Source: Steinernema hermaphroditum (taxonomy: Eukaryota > Nematoda > Chromadorea > Rhabditida > Steinernematidae). Taken from it: a stretch of 64,000 nucleotides of DNA. This document shows positions 35,919-46,795 of this stretch, piece after piece (the first letter of the stretch is position 1; the number at the start of each line of letters is the position of its first letter). The position numbers and the translations under genes were made by a program. The stretch is from the NCBI GenBank assembly GCA_030435675.1, contig CM059621.1, positions 16,616,001 to 16,680,000 on the forward strand, written 5' to 3'. A model generated the notes under the pieces. The model was not told the DNA's origin and ran no database searches. It saw nothing but the letters and a program-made list of their open reading frames with translations.

Positions 35919-36474
35919 ATAAACGTCTTGATCTCCGCTCGATTTGCTGGATAGAACAGATCTCACATTATTCACCCTGACATTTTGTCGGGCAGTTACG
36001 ATAGCATCGCTTTCATGCGAAAGTGGAGATTTCGCGCTTTCCCAGCTTTCCAAGTTTCTGATTCCCGCATTCATCTGAAATTTGAGAAATTTGTATTCGT
36101 ACCGTGAAACATGCTGTTAAATGCTGTACATATTTTCTCCATGGTTTAGCTCCATTTCGGGTGCCATTGTTTGTGGTTTGTACGTCCTTTTTTTATTTTT
36201 GGTGTTGTATTATCATTTGATCAGGACAGATTGAGATGGGATCTGTTGGAACCACTGAACATTTGTGGGCCTCTGAATGGATATTTGATCAAAATCCAGT
36301 CATGAGATCATACAGAGTATGATGATATGCAAAGCGACCATATACAGAAGTACTTGTATATCATTTGATCTCGCTCAGATTTTTTCGAGTTTTCGACTTT
36401 CAGCTGTCGATTATTCTGCGTGCTTTCTTCAATATCTTCCGTTTGCCTAATCCACATATTCGTTTCAGATCCAA
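35919..36474. other. Intergenic gap before LSM3
   Basis: AT-rich sequence with no supported gene. CGTTTCAG at 36461-36468, six bases before the LSM3 ATG, is a likely spliced-leader acceptor. Confidence 0.5.
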
Positions 36475-36804
36475 ATGGCCACCGAATCCTCTCCTCCCAC
36501 CGGCGAAGCGCTCAACGCCGCCCGCGCCATAACGAGCGTCGACGAACCGCTCGATCTGATTCGGCTGAGCCTGAATGAACGAGTACATATCAAGATGCGC
36601 CAAGACCGCGAGATCCGCGGCGTGCTCCAAGGCTTCGACCAGCACTTGAACATGGTTCTCTCCGACGTGGAAGAGATAATCACGACAATGGAAGTCGACG
36701 AGGAGAGTTACGAAGAGATCGTGAAGCAGACGAAGCGCAAGGTGGCGATGCTGTTCGTACGCGGAGACTCCATCATCCTCGTGTCGCCACCGCCGAGGCG
36801 CTGA
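36475..36804 (+). CDS. lsm-3: LSM3, U6 snRNA-associated Sm-like protein
   Basis: Intronless, 109 residues. The Sm1 motif is seen in [19 protein letters not shown], then [21 protein letters not shown] (G..xxFDxHxNxxL core) and the Sm2 motif [21 protein letters not shown]3 is part of the LSM2-8 ring on U6 snRNA and the LSM1-7 ring of mRNA decay. A TTTCAG acceptor ends six nt upstream of the ATG. The next gene on the same strand starts 172 nt after the stop, an operon-like spacing. Confidence 0.95.
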   Translation: MATESSPPTGEALNAARAITSVDEPLDLIRLSLNERVHIKMRQDREIRGVLQGFDQHLNMVLSDVEEIITTMEVDEESYEEIVKQTKRKVAMLFVRGDSIILVSPPPRR

Positions 36805-36976
36805 GATGATCTCACGACATGTGTAAATGTTGTTTGTTACTTTGTCTTTGTTTATTCGTGCTTCTAATGAAGAAGATCTTCCACTTTCGTGTCCACGCTG
36901 AATGGTCTAGTCCACTTGGCAATATCGTATTGTTTCTGTCTCGGCTAGTCGGACGACTACCAACGATTGGGTTCAG

Positions 36977-37903
36977 ATGCCTTCCTACGAAGAAGTGGTC
37001 GACTTCATTGAGCGCGTCCAAGAACTCGAGCATTTCTTAGGTTAGTCGCTTGCTGTTGCCGTTTCTTAATGTCTGGATTGTAGGCGTACCCCCGGAAGGC
37101 GATGAACTCCGCGGAGATGAAGTAGATGTGATCGGCATCAAGAAGCTCATGCAGGAGCATGGGATGGGATTCGCATTGCGTGAACCGATCGAGAAGCTCC
37201 GCAATTTGGACAATGTCATTCACTCCGAAGTATGTCTGAAATTTGATTGTCTGGGTGTGGTGTCTGCTGGACACAGCGTCCTTGCATGTCGCAGTGGTCA
37301 ATGCAGCCGAATGAATGTCTGGCAGACGCGCCAGTAGACTTTGTCTCGTGTGGTGCACAGTCAGATTTATGTCTGCAATGTCTTCGTTCCCCGATTTGCT
37401 CTGTCTAAAGACGTTAACAGGTCGAATGGGTGTCTGAAAGACAATCACATTTTTGACTGCCAGACATTATCTATTGTCTCCTTTCTCATATTGTTCCCTG
37501 TCTACGTCTAAATTCCATATTTTCAGACCGAGAAGGACTCCTCGCTCGAGGACAAGCTCGCGCTCATAGAGATGCAGAGCGGAATGGCCTTCAGATGGTG
37601 CGAACAGCTGAAAGAAGTCGCCGAGCTGACGGACAAGCTTGTCGAACGGAAATCTTTCGAAGTTACGGACGACCAGAAAGCGCAGTTGGAGATTATTTCT
37701 GCCGAAATGGAAGTCGCCAAGATCAAGGCCGAAAAGTATGCCTTTTCGAAAATGTTTTATCACGAAACCTTGATTATAGACGAAGACAGGATGTGAAAAG
37801 TTTCCAGCGAGAACTGGCTGCAATCCTCTCGCAGATTGCCGGACGTGTGGAGAAGCTGGAAACGGACATGAGGGCACTGCAGCCGGTCGAGGATGAAGAA
37901 TGA
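36977..37903 (+). CDS. dnc-3: Dynactin subunit 3 (p24)-like
   Basis: Exons 36977-37040, 37084-37229, 37527-37735, 37780-37903 give 180 residues, near the 186 of DCTN3. It is mostly helical, starting MPSYEEVVDFIERVQELEHF (compare the LxxRVEELE start of p24), with GMAFRWCEQLKEVAELTDKL in the centre, AQLEIISAEMEVAKIKAEKR and a final coiled coil (RELAAILSQIAGRVEKLE). Sequence similarity is modest, so the call rests on layout and length. p24 sits in the shoulder of dynactin. The ATG directly abuts GTTCAG, a splice acceptor, and lsm-3 ends 172 nt upstream. Confidence 0.55.
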
Positions 37904-38079
37904 ACGCTTTATTTGCATAATATTCTATTTATCCGTTTTGTAAATAGATTCCAGTGCTTTGGAATGGTGATGCAAGAGGCGCAGAACAGTTTTTGGGCTA
38001 CGGTATGCGGTAGGATGCACTGACAAGTGAGATTCTAGAACTGATCTTTATTTCTGGATAAGTTTGACAAGATGATTTC

Positions 38080-38694
38080 TCAGTATCTGGAGCGTTTGCC
38101 GGGAACCGTGTCGGACGGTTCCATTCTTCTCTTGCGGACAACCTTCTCCACGATGATGTCTTCGTCTTCTCCAGATTCATCGGGGTCTTCGGAGGAGTCC
38201 GAGGCGGATTTCGAACTGTTCTGACTCGCCCAGAGTTCCCATTCTTGGATCACTTTCCTGAGCTCCATGTTCTCCCTTTCCAGGTCTTCGCGCGTCTGCT
38301 CGTTCTTCTCTTTCATCTCCTTTGCATCCGACTTCAGATGCTTAATTTCTAGCTGCAGGATCGCGTTTCTTCGCTTGCTCCTCGTGTGCATCGTTCTCAG
38401 AATCGTTTTTTCAGCTGCAACATGAGCGATGTTATGTTTGAGAGAGGTAACGCTGTCTTCTAGCTGCTGTTTCTGGTTTTGGAGCTCGATGACATAGTCT
38501 TCCAGCTCGTCGCACCTCTCCTGCAAGTCATCGCACTCTGCTTGAGCTTCTTCTAGGAGGTCTTCTAGTTGCTCCTCCGGGATAGGCGAATCCTCAGAGA
38601 GAGGGCTCGGAAGCTCATTTCTGCATAGGAGGGATTCCTCTTCTTCGGGGGAGAAGATTCTACGTTCTTCGACACAAGCGCAAGTGATCTCCAT
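38080..38694 (-). CDS. Coiled-coil nuclear protein (hypothetical)
   Basis: Single exon, 204 residues from the ATG at 38694. The N-terminus is acidic (SPEEEESLL, PIPEEQLEDLLEEAQAECDD), residues about 45-155 form a continuous coiled coil (LQERCDELEDYVIELQNQKQ, LEIKHLKSDAKEMKEKNEQT), and the C-terminus is acidic and then basic (DSSEDPDESGEDED, VVRKRRMEPSDTVPGKRSR), a probable bipartite nuclear signal. CTTCCAG at 38723-38729 on the minus strand could be a spliced-leader acceptor. Not recognised. Confidence 0.7.
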   Translation of the reverse strand: MEITCACVEERRIFSPEEEESLLCRNELPSPLSEDSPIPEEQLEDLLEEAQAECDDLQERCDELEDYVIELQNQKQQLEDSVTSLKHNIAHVAAEKTILRTMHTRSKRRNAILQLEIKHLKSDAKEMKEKNEQTREDLERENMELRKVIQEWELWASQNSSKSASDSSEDPDESGEDEDIIVEKVVRKRRMEPSDTVPGKRSRY

Positions 38695-39007
38695 ATTGAG
38701 GATTTGGTATATCTTCAGAGTCACTGGAAGAGTTTATATGCCGTGTATGGTGTGTGACATCGCTTCTTAGATCATTCAGCATAGCTTTTTCCAGTCTCCA
38801 AGCCGTAATGTCGCCGCGAATGAGAGTTTGTGGGAGATTTTGTGTTTCTCAGGAAAGTTGTGTCTAAGCTTGATCTATAAGTGCATCGAGCGTGCGAACT
38901 TAATTCCTTTTTTCATTGAGAACAACTACTAATAAAAATCAAGAAAGCAAAAGCCAAGGAGCAGATTTTTTAAGGTGTGGTGTCATTTATGTCCTCAAAG
39001 TTGACAG

Positions 39008-39078
39008 GCATCGGTGGTTCAGTGGTAGAATGCTCGCCTGCCACGCGGGCGGCCCGGGTTCGATTCCCGGCCGATGCA
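39008..39078 (+). tRNA. tRNA-Gly (anticodon GCC)
   Basis: A full cloverleaf: acceptor GCATCGG pairs with CCGATGC, A box TGGTTCAGTGGTAGAATGC, anticodon loop CTGCCAC (GCC), variable region short, B box GGTTCGATTCC with stem CCGGG/CCCGG, discriminator A. There is no intron. TTTT follows at 39083 as the Pol III terminator. Confidence 0.95.
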
Positions 39079-39163
39079 AAACTTTTGACCATTTTTGACA
39101 TGACCATACAGTATTTGAGGTCAAAGGTCAAGGAACCTGTTGTTTTGCGGACGATCCAACTCT

Positions 39164-39748
39164 TTATCTTATACCCAACCCGAATACAAGGACAATACTC
39201 ACTAGAATCCTCAAAATTTCGGCTCTTCCGGTGGATTTTGTGGTCGTTGGCGTGCCGATTGTCGTCTAAACAATGCAGTCTCCTTCGATTTATGCATGCC
39301 TACCGTAGTTGTGGTCGTTGTCGTGAAAGTCTGGTCTTCGAGAAAGGCGTTCATCGGCATGACATTGCACAAATCGGTGAAGCAGGTGCACGACCTAACG
39401 AGGTATCCCCTAAATAGCCAGGAAATGCAAATCTGCAAAGTCGATCGTCTCACGTCACGTTCTTCTCAGAACAGATGGGTTCTTCGGATTTCGGTGCCTC
39501 CGCTTGGCAGTGCCGTTCCCACTCTCCAGCACTTGTCCCGTGGTAGAAGAAATGGCCTGAAGAGCAGTTTTCGAAGTGCCCTCTGAAAGGGGTCACTTAC
39601 TAACGGTGCATCCAAAACCTTCCCCTGCATTACAAGTCGCCTCTTTGGTGCAGTTCTGAGGGACATGACCGGTGGGGAGGCAGTGACATTTCAAGGCTTT
39701 GGAGGAGCCGATAAGTGAAATAACAAAGAGGAAGACGAGCGGAGACAT
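39164..39748 (-). CDS. Ly6/three-finger GPI-type secreted protein
   Basis: Exons 39748-39601, 39556-39454, 39409-39304, 39265-39164 give 152 residues. Signal peptide MSPLVFLFVISLIGSSKA, then a Cys-rich domain: LKCHCLPTGHVPQNC, ATCNAGEGFGC, HCQAEAPK, and the closing CTCFTDLCN, the Ly6/activin-receptor-ectodomain signature. A Thr run (TTTTTTT) and a C-terminal hydrophobic segment (ILVSIVLVFGLGI) follow, as in GPI-anchored Ly6 proteins. Function is unknown; the fold serves as a cell-surface ligand-binding module. Confidence 0.75.
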
Positions 39749-40250
39749 AGAAGTGCACTGGAAGTGCGCTGAGCCACCTGGCTCTGAGGAGCTAATTGGA
39801 TTTGACGCGCGAACGGGATACGCATAATGAGTTTGTACTCGTGGAAACGTGAGAAAGGCGCCTAAGGCCACTTCCACGCCCACGGAGCACGTCCACGTGA
39901 CGAACTATGGAAGCTTTTGCAAAAGTATGCGTGTGGTAGTATAAGCTTATGCAGTGAGAAGCTTTTTTCGGAGGCAACGACGACAAGGATGTTCAAAGGA
40001 AGGGTCAGAGTACAGTAACATCGACGACCTCATAGATCTGGGACCGATTCCTGTGGCCGCAATTGACACATCGGTCCCTAGAATCTGGTTTTCAAATTCT
40101 GGATGCCCGAAAAGCGGCAAATAACGGAAGAATCTTGCCACTCACCCATCCGATTTGGGTCAGACTGAGTCCTACAACGCTGTACTTGTCCCACTTGATC
40201 GGTCATTCTGTTTACTACTCGCTCGTATTTGCAAAATCCGTCTGCTCGAC
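39749..40250. other. Intergenic, upstream of the Ly6 gene
   Basis: Promoter-side sequence of the Ly6 gene; no gene supported. It ends at the hAT-like MITE at 40251. Confidence 0.4.
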
Positions 40251-40358
40251 TAGGGTTGACACTTCGAGTCGAGTGGAGTTCGAGTAGCCTTTTTCGATTC
40301 GACCCGACCCGACTCGACTCGGCGACTCGGTGTTTTCTGACTCGAAGTGCCAACCCTA
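40251..40358. mobile_element. hAT-like MITE, 108 bp
   Basis: Inverted ends TAGGGTTGACACTTCGAGTC and the complement of TAGGGTTGGCACTTCGAGTC. Flanking 8-mers TGCTCGAC (40243-40250) and TGCTAGGC (40359-40366) agree at six of eight bases, consistent with a decayed target duplication. The interior is CG-rich (CGACCCGACCCGACTCGACT), like the arrays of the larger hAT element. A 16-bp piece of its right end (GACTCGAAGTGCCAAC) also occurs at about 27729-27744. Confidence 0.65.
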
Positions 40359-40495
40359 TGCTAGGCTACTTGGAGTGAACAGACAGGACAAGCGCTGTGC
40401 CCCTCTTTCCGAGCTGTCTGCTACGTTCGCTTTCGAACATTTTTTGCAAGCGTCTGTCTGGATTTGCATGTCTCGCTTGTCGTGTCTCTGCAGAG

Positions 40496-40505
40496 GTATA
40501 AAAGC
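40496..40505 (+). promoter_or_regulatory. TATA box
   Basis: GTATAAAAGC about 90 bp upstream of the ATG at 40592. Confidence 0.55.
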
Positions 40506-40591
40506 GGTGAAAGCGCTTCATTTGTGTGATGCACCTCTGAGCTGACGGTCGTTGATAGTCAAGTTCAGCTTCATGCAACCAGGCGTCAACA

Positions 40592-41016
40592 ATGATGCTC
40601 TCCACACCAGTGTTTCTGCTGACCATCATATGCTGCGCTTTTGCAGGCCAACCTCCATGCTTCAGCAACACCACCGAGTACATGGAAGAAATGTACAGCG
40701 ACCAGCACGTCCTGCTCACTGCGGACCAGAACCACGATGATCTCACATTGATCCGCAAGAAGAACAGTAAGTGCCTCGTGATGGAGTTCATTTGATAATG
40801 CCACCCTTTGCAGACAAGACGATGTCGGAGGTTGGATTGGAGACCCGCGAGCACTGGAAGAACCGGCCGTGGTTGCACAACTTTGACCGACATCCCCGTC
40901 GCTGGAACCAGCTCTATCGAAGCATCGCGATGCTGTACGGAGCGTACTTGTGCGGTTGCTTGGTCTTCCTGATGCACAAGCGTCCAGGACTGTTCGTGCA
41001 CCGACCGCGGGATTAG
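40592..41016 (+). CDS. Small type I membrane protein
   Basis: Exons 40592-40766 and 40814-41016 give 125 residues. Signal peptide MMLSTPVFLLTIICCAFAGQ, a short lumenal part (PPCFSNTTEYMEEMY, with an N-glycosylation site), a basic stretch with many Trp/His/Arg (EHWKNRPWLHNFDRHPRRW), one TM (SIAMLYGAYLCGCLVFLM) and a short tail (HKRPGLFVHRPRD). A TATAAAAG box lies at 40497-40504. Not recognised. Confidence 0.7.
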
Positions 41017-41107
41017 TTAATAGTTCTGATTTTATGCTTGTATTTCTTATTTACGATTATTTTAAACCTTAATATATGTTTCTAGAGTGTTTCGTATCCA
41101 ATTTGGC

Positions 41108-42254
41108 TCAAATCTGTTGAAACACAACGTCGCCTATCACTTTATCCAAGCCCAATTTTGCCATCGCTATCCCGAATTTCACAATGAGGACGTTGGGCGC
41201 ACGCTCCATCTTGTGCTTGACACATCCGATCACCTGATTGGAATTCCTGGTCATTTGGGCCAAGAAACAAGTGGGGAACTGCTGCTTCACTGCTGAGGTT
41301 ATCTGAACAACTGTCTTCGAAGAGACCCCGAGAGATCCACCTACGGCAGAGACATTCGTCGTGATCACGTTAATCACGAAAGCGCCTTGCTGCGTCAGCG
41401 CCTCGTAGACACTCTTCATAGAGTCGGCGCCGTAGAACACCGGAGCCGGACATCTGTAGATCGGATTCCCGCTGTCACAGGCGTCCAGAGCTATCACGTC
41501 GTATTTCTCGCCACTTTCCGTCGTCTCCTTCAGGTAATCTGTCCCGTCTCCAATGACGGTTCGTCTTCTGTCGTCTTCGACGACGCCGAACCACTTTCGG
41601 GCTACGGTAGCCATGGTCTCATCCAACTCCACCACTGTGACGTCCAGTTCTGGCTGGTTCTCGTGGTAGAACATGTCCAGGCTGCCACCGCCGAGGCCAA
41701 TGGAGAGGATCTTGGATGGCTGATGGACGGAAAGCGAGTCCACCATATAGGGGAAGGTCACCATGGCGGCGATGTACTGGGAGAACAGTGTTTTCCGGTC
41801 GACCACGATATTCCCCGAAGAATCGATCTGAATGGCTCCAAAAGATGAGAAATCTGGATATAGTATGCCTCATTTAACTCACCCTCATAGGTAGGATAGT
41901 TATAGAATAGCGGCCGTTTTGTGAATATTTCTGCGACTCCAGAAACCGAATAATATTTCGGTCTCTAAACGAAGGGCTAAGCATGGGGGACAGGGACGGT
42001 CACTAACCTTCCGATCTGTTGTTTCACAGTATAACAGTCTCCATTGAGCTTTGAGCACAGTTGTCCCAATTCTTCGACTCCTTCTTTAAGAGTAGGACGT
42101 CTTGCAGTCTTACTGTACATCACCTGAACATCAGATTCTTGTAGGATACGGTAGAGCAGCCCACCAGAAATGTGATTGTAAAGAGAAAGGTGAACAGAAG
42201 CAGGGTTCGTCGAAATGGGAGTGAGTTCAGTCTTCGCATATCGATCGGCGCCAT
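41108..42254 (-). CDS. Spermidine-synthase-like methyltransferase, membrane-anchored (copy 1)
   Basis: Exons 42254-42165, 42123-42008, 41964-41883, 41827-41345, 41302-41108 give 321 residues. The N-terminus has a signal anchor after RRLNSLPFRR (TLLLFTFLFTITFLV). The Rossmann domain shows motif I (ILSIGLGGGSLDMF), the acidic ribose-binding VVELDETM, an IGDGTDYL loop and DVIALDACD. This is the spermidine-synthase/METTL13-C-type fold; the polyamine site is not evident, so a protein or other methyltransferase is more likely. The paralog at 43.5-44.8 kb has identical lengths for exons 3 (82 nt) and 4 (483 nt). In copy 1 the last intron (42 nt) can be read through in frame. Confidence 0.8.
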
Positions 42255-43515
42255 TCGGTCGAATGAGTGCTGGGATAGGGGAGTGAGGGTGTTTTGTGCA
42301 CTATAGAAAAGTTAGAGGATTACAGTGGATTTGCCACTTGGCGTTGTCGTCTGTGCACACGTGGTAGACGATGTTTTGAGCATAACATTATGTAAAATAT
42401 GATCGTGACTCATGGTCAAGGGGGTTAAGCTTGAAATGATACATATTCTTCAAGAAATGATATTTGGAAAATGGAAAACTAAACAGAATACACGATCGGC
42501 TTGATGGATTGTGTGTCACCTTATATATCTGGGAAGTGTGTAGACACACCAAAAGGACATTTGTGCTCTGCCCTTGGCAGCTGAACCATCCTAGCCATAA
42601 GTCTTCTATGGACAATCGGTGCACAATCATTGATCGTTGTTAGACAACCTCCAGGAATGATCAGGATCGAATGAAGGTATGAAGGATGAAGAGCAGAGAT
42701 GGGAACTCGAGCCGATTTCGCAATCCGAGCCGAGCCGCGAGCCGGCTCCGGCTCGGCTCGCGGCTCGGTTATGCGGGTGGTCCGAGCGGGCTCGGGCTCC
42801 GGCTCGGCTCAGAGGCTCGGCTCAGAGGCTCGGCTCCGGCTCCGGCTCAGTTCCCATCTCTGATGAAGAGCGGTGTCATCACGTCACCATTTGACTCTCT
42901 ATCACCTCAATTCTTGCCCCGACTCTTGCACAATCCTGGCCATCACTCCTCTAACAAGAGAACGGTCAAACATGCTAAACTCTTTTGAACTGAAAGATAA
43001 TGAGCGGTGTCACCATTTCACTATCCACGACCTCAACTCTTACACAGTCCTGGCCATCAACCCTTAGTGGCATCAAACAAGAGAATGGCGATGAATTACA
43101 GTACTTCCCTAATAGAAGATGTCTTTTTGATTCAATCTCTTCAAAAATGAGCGATTTACTAGAAATTATGTGAATCCGGTTTCAATTCAAGTAAGACGCC
43201 CAAACGCCGATTAGAACCAGAACACTGCAAAAGGCTCCCGGTAGCACAGGACACGGAATACGGTCGTCTTCCATCGCTGACCAAATAGTGCAAATGAACC
43301 GTGAGTGAATCCAGCGATGATCCGATGTTTTTTCGAAATTTGTTTTTTTGTAAACAGAGTGCTTGTGTTCATTTAAGCTTATTAGAGCCAAACGGGGAGA
43401 GTCTTCTCACATTGGCTCGCTGTACAGTTGTACAAACAAAAGCAAAAGGCGCGTCGAGTCATCTGAGCTAACGAAACCGATACACTTACGGTCCATTTGG
43501 TTTGATTAATCGACT
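42255..43515. other. Region between the inverted methyltransferase paralogs
   Basis: The 1.26-kb divergent promoter region holds a 169-bp hAT-type MITE at 42694-42862. CACTCT/CCTGGCCATCA-like words repeat at about 42895-42950 and 43005-43060, the two short copies of one segment (ATGARGAGCGGTGTCA, CCTCAA, GTCCTGGCCATCA). No gene is supported. Confidence 0.55.
42694..42862. mobile_element. hAT-type MITE, 169 bp, perfect 8-bp TSD
   Basis: Ends CAGAGATGGGAACT and its exact complement AGTTCCCATCTCTG; perfect flanking direct repeats ATGAAGAG at 42686-42693 and 42863-42870. The interior consists of GAGCCGAGCC, GGCTCGGCTC and GGCTCCGGCTC words that pair with each other, so the whole element can fold. 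This repeats the plan of the element at 16415-17706, with a different word. Confidence 0.9.
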
Positions 43516-44842
43516 ATGCGGCGGCGGAATAGGACCCTATTCCGTTTGATATTCCTTGGAATTTGCATATTTGTGGTAAGGCTCTCACTCAAAACCAGCC
43601 AACTTGGTTGCGGCATCCAGGGAATCCAATGATAGCGGTCTTTTAAGGGGAATTTTTGAAGATCTGCAAAGAAGAAGAGACTCTTTTAAACGCTCCACTT
43701 CAGATCTTCCGCTACCTGCTTGGTGACGACAAACCCAAAAGGAAATAAAAATTCCCATGAAATATAACATCGTGACCCAGTGTTGGCGTAGTTTCCATCA
43801 ATTAGCCGTGTTCTCCAATGGACTCATTTTTGGACTTTTCCCATTCTAGATTTAAGACAAGTAGAGCGGATCCATAGAGTGGTCCTAGCGCCTTAAGTCC
43901 TTTAGAAAGTCTGTGCACCTTCCCATGCCATGGCTTCGAGAATGGTCAGGTCACCAAAGACGCTCAGGAAGATGTACCCACTTTCCCCTTTAGCAGTTAC
44001 CTATTCCAGGGACTCGACCGTTCAAAGGTTCATACAGTCAGAAAAACACTCAGAAAATGGGTACTACACGATCTCGGCGACTTTCATGAAGGTGAGCCAT
44101 TTCCGAAGGGAACTTAGCAAATGGACAAGTAGATGGACGCACACGGAAACCTCGTCCCCATCCACACGTGGATCGCGTTCGACTACCTCTGCACCATGGC
44201 CGCCGCTTCGTACATGACCGACGCCCTGCAGTTCGACAAAGCCGGCCATGTTCTCTCCATAGGCTTGGGAGGCGCCAGCCTCGACATGTTCTTCCACGCG
44301 CGCCAGCCTCGGCTCAAGATTACGGTAGTTGAGCTAGACCCGACAATGGAGGATTTGGCGCGGAAGTGGTTCGGCGCCGTAGAAGACGAAAGGAGACGGA
44401 CGGTGATAGGCGACGGTGCCGAATTTGTGAGGAAAGCGGCCGAGGAGGGCGCCAAGTACGACGTCATCGCGCTGGACGCCTGCGACACCGCCGACGAAGT
44501 GTTCCGCTGTCCGGCGAAGGTGTTCTACGAGGCGGAGACGATGCGGAGCATGAGGGAGGCCCTGACGGAGAAGGGCATCCTTGTGATGAACCTTCTGTCT
44601 TCCAACACCACCATAGTAAGAGCTCTTGCTTGTCTTCCGATGCTACCGTATGATTTTAGCTCCGCACCACTGTGAAGCAACATTTCCCAGCATGTTTCCT
44701 CGCCCACATGAACAACGATAATCTGGTGGTGGCATGTGCGAAGAAGGCACCCCAGGAACCGGTCATGGAGAAGTTCAAGGGAGCTCTAAAGGCGCTGGGA
44801 CTGGGGAATCGGGTTGGATATGTTGCATTCGAAAGAATTTGA
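43516..44842 (+). CDS. Spermidine-synthase-like methyltransferase (copy 2, inverted)
   Basis: Exon 1 43516-43575 encodes MRRRNRTLFRLIFLGICIFV, a signal anchor like copy 1. Exons 44010-44091 (82 nt), 44133-44615 (483 nt) and 44660-44842 follow. Exon 2 is uncertain; a 56-nt candidate ending near 43941 (after CTTCGAGAATG) keeps the phases. The catalytic domain is complete: HVLSIGLGGASLDMF, VVELDPTMEDLARKWFG, VIGDGAEF and DVIALDACDTADE, then TTVKQHFPACFLAHM. Intron positions and exon lengths match copy 1, so the pair arose by inverted duplication and then diverged in protein sequence. Confidence 0.75.
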
Positions 44843-45643
44843 CGGATTGAAGTGACTTCTACAGTAAATAAACAATCTAACTGGGGTCACTACGACTATT
44901 TCTCACACAGTATCAAAGCAAAAAAGGCGAAAAACTCACATCGCAGAGCAAAGCAGAGCGAGAACTGATCACTTAGCCGGCTTAGAGCGACTCGGAGAAG
45001 CGGCTTTGTTTTGATCGAAGAGTTGAACGGCGAACCCAACCCGTGAGTGGTGGATATCGAAATCGTTGGCGAGGTGACTGGCGACTTGGCGAGCGCTGGC
45101 GACTTGAAACTTGGTGATTCGTTCGGAGATTCGGCTGATCCAATTGATTCCGAACAACGTTGAGAGTCGCTCTGATTCGCGAACGTCTTCGTGATGACTG
45201 CCTTTTGGTAAGGCCTTGTGTTTCGTGTCCTGTGTTTCGAGGGCGATGCCTTTCAGCCGAGGAGAGCGATGAATGTTCAGATGAAAGGGATTCCTAACAC
45301 GATTGTCTGTATTTCAACCGTCTGGCGGCATTTTCGAAAGAGAATTGCCCTCTGCCCTCTCGCTTCCATCCTCGTCTTGTTCATGTTTGTTGTCGCCGAA
45401 TTTCGCAATAACCTTTCGATGACTGCTTCGATGATTGTTGTTCCCTTTGTGTTTACGTGCCACGAACTGCTTCCACCCTAATATTCTCGTCGATATATCT
45501 CCAATTTGGATACTCAAACTAAATGAAAAAGTGCTATTCGTGATTGGAACGTATTTCCCGTAGATCCCGAGACTTCCCGCGTAATATTTACAGCTCCTTC
45601 ATGAGTCCATCATCCCTTTTTGTTTCAGAAATTTATTTTCGAA
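44843..45643. other. Intergenic, upstream of NAP1
   Basis: No supported gene. About 45050-45110 has repeated GGCGAGGTGACTGGCGACTTGGC-like words. TGTTTCAG at 45621-45628 is a likely trans-splice acceptor for NAP1, 15 nt before its ATG. Confidence 0.5.
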
Positions 45644-46795
45644 ATGGGAGTCCCTGCAGAATGCGACCTTTCCATCCCGTTCCCTCCCCATATGGCCGAA
45701 ACGACCGAGAAGACGCGCCGAACCGTGCGCGCCGTGAAGAACATCCAGCGCAGGACCATTGACCTCGAAGCGAAGTACTTCCAGCGCCTGCAAGAGGTGG
45801 ACCAGGAGTTCCAGCCACTGTTTGACAAGCTGCACGAAGAACGACACGCCTTCGTCACCGGCGCCAAGGAGCCCACGGACGAAGAGGCGAACATCAGTTT
45901 GTTCCACGATGTGGACAAAGAAGAACTCGAGGTGCGCTTGGTCTTGGCGCTCTGATAAAGGAAGTTTTGTTTCAGAAGCTCGAGCAGCAGTGGAACAAAG
46001 ATAATCCTGAGAAGGGCGAGCGAGGAATTCCCGAATTCTGGCTGCACGCGCTTATGAACTTCCCGCCCACCAGCGACATGATCTGCGGAGATGACGCGAG
46101 GCTGCTTGCGCGCTTGAACGATATCACTTGTGCCATCGAAACTGCCCCTCCCGTAAGAACTCGATTGTCCAAATCTGTGCCAATCTACGGGTACTTTAGG
46201 CGTTCACTCTGCGTTTCCACTTCGACCGGAACGAGTACTTCACGAACAGCGTTCTGGAGAAGCGCTATGTTCTGGACATCACCCCGGACCCCGAGCATCC
46301 GTTCAGCTTTGACGGACCACACGTCAAGGAGATAACCGGGTAGAGCCTGTGCTCTGTCCTATGGCCACTGACGTGACTCTTTAGCACGAAGATCGACTGG
46401 TACGAGGGAAAGAACATCACAAAGAAGGTGATCAAGACGAGGTATCGCACGAAGGTGGGCGGCATGAAGACGTCCATCAAGACCGTGAAGCAGGATAGCT
46501 TCTTCAACTTCTTTGAAGCTCCGCCCAAGCCGGCCGACAAGGATGATGTAAGCGGCACGTTATGATGGAGCATATCACTGAACTCGGCATTTAGTTCGAA
46601 GCATTGGATGCGATGGAGCACGATTACACCATTGGAGACGAAATCCGCGAGGACCTGATTCCCCGTGCAGTGCTCTTCTACACCGCCGAGATTACGGAAG
46701 ACGAAGAATCGGATGACCAGTTCGACGACCTCGACCTTGTGGACGATGAGGACGAAGGTGATGAGGATGGAGACGAGAACGAAGCCGAAGGGTGA
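45644..46795 (+). CDS. nap-1: Nucleosome assembly protein NAP1
   Basis: Exons 45644-45931, 45976-46152, 46200-46339, 46385-46547, 46595-46795 give 322 residues. NAP landmarks: the dimerisation helix (VRAVKNIQRRTIDLEAKYFQ), GIPEFWLHALMNF, the earmuff FTLRFHFDRNEYFTN, LTKxY-like SVLEKRYVLD, the DWYEGKNITKK insert, QDSFFNFFEAPP, DYTIGDEIREDLIPRAV, and an Asp/Glu-rich tail. NAP1 chaperones H2A-H2B in cytoplasm and nucleus. All introns are 42-47 nt. Confidence 0.95.
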
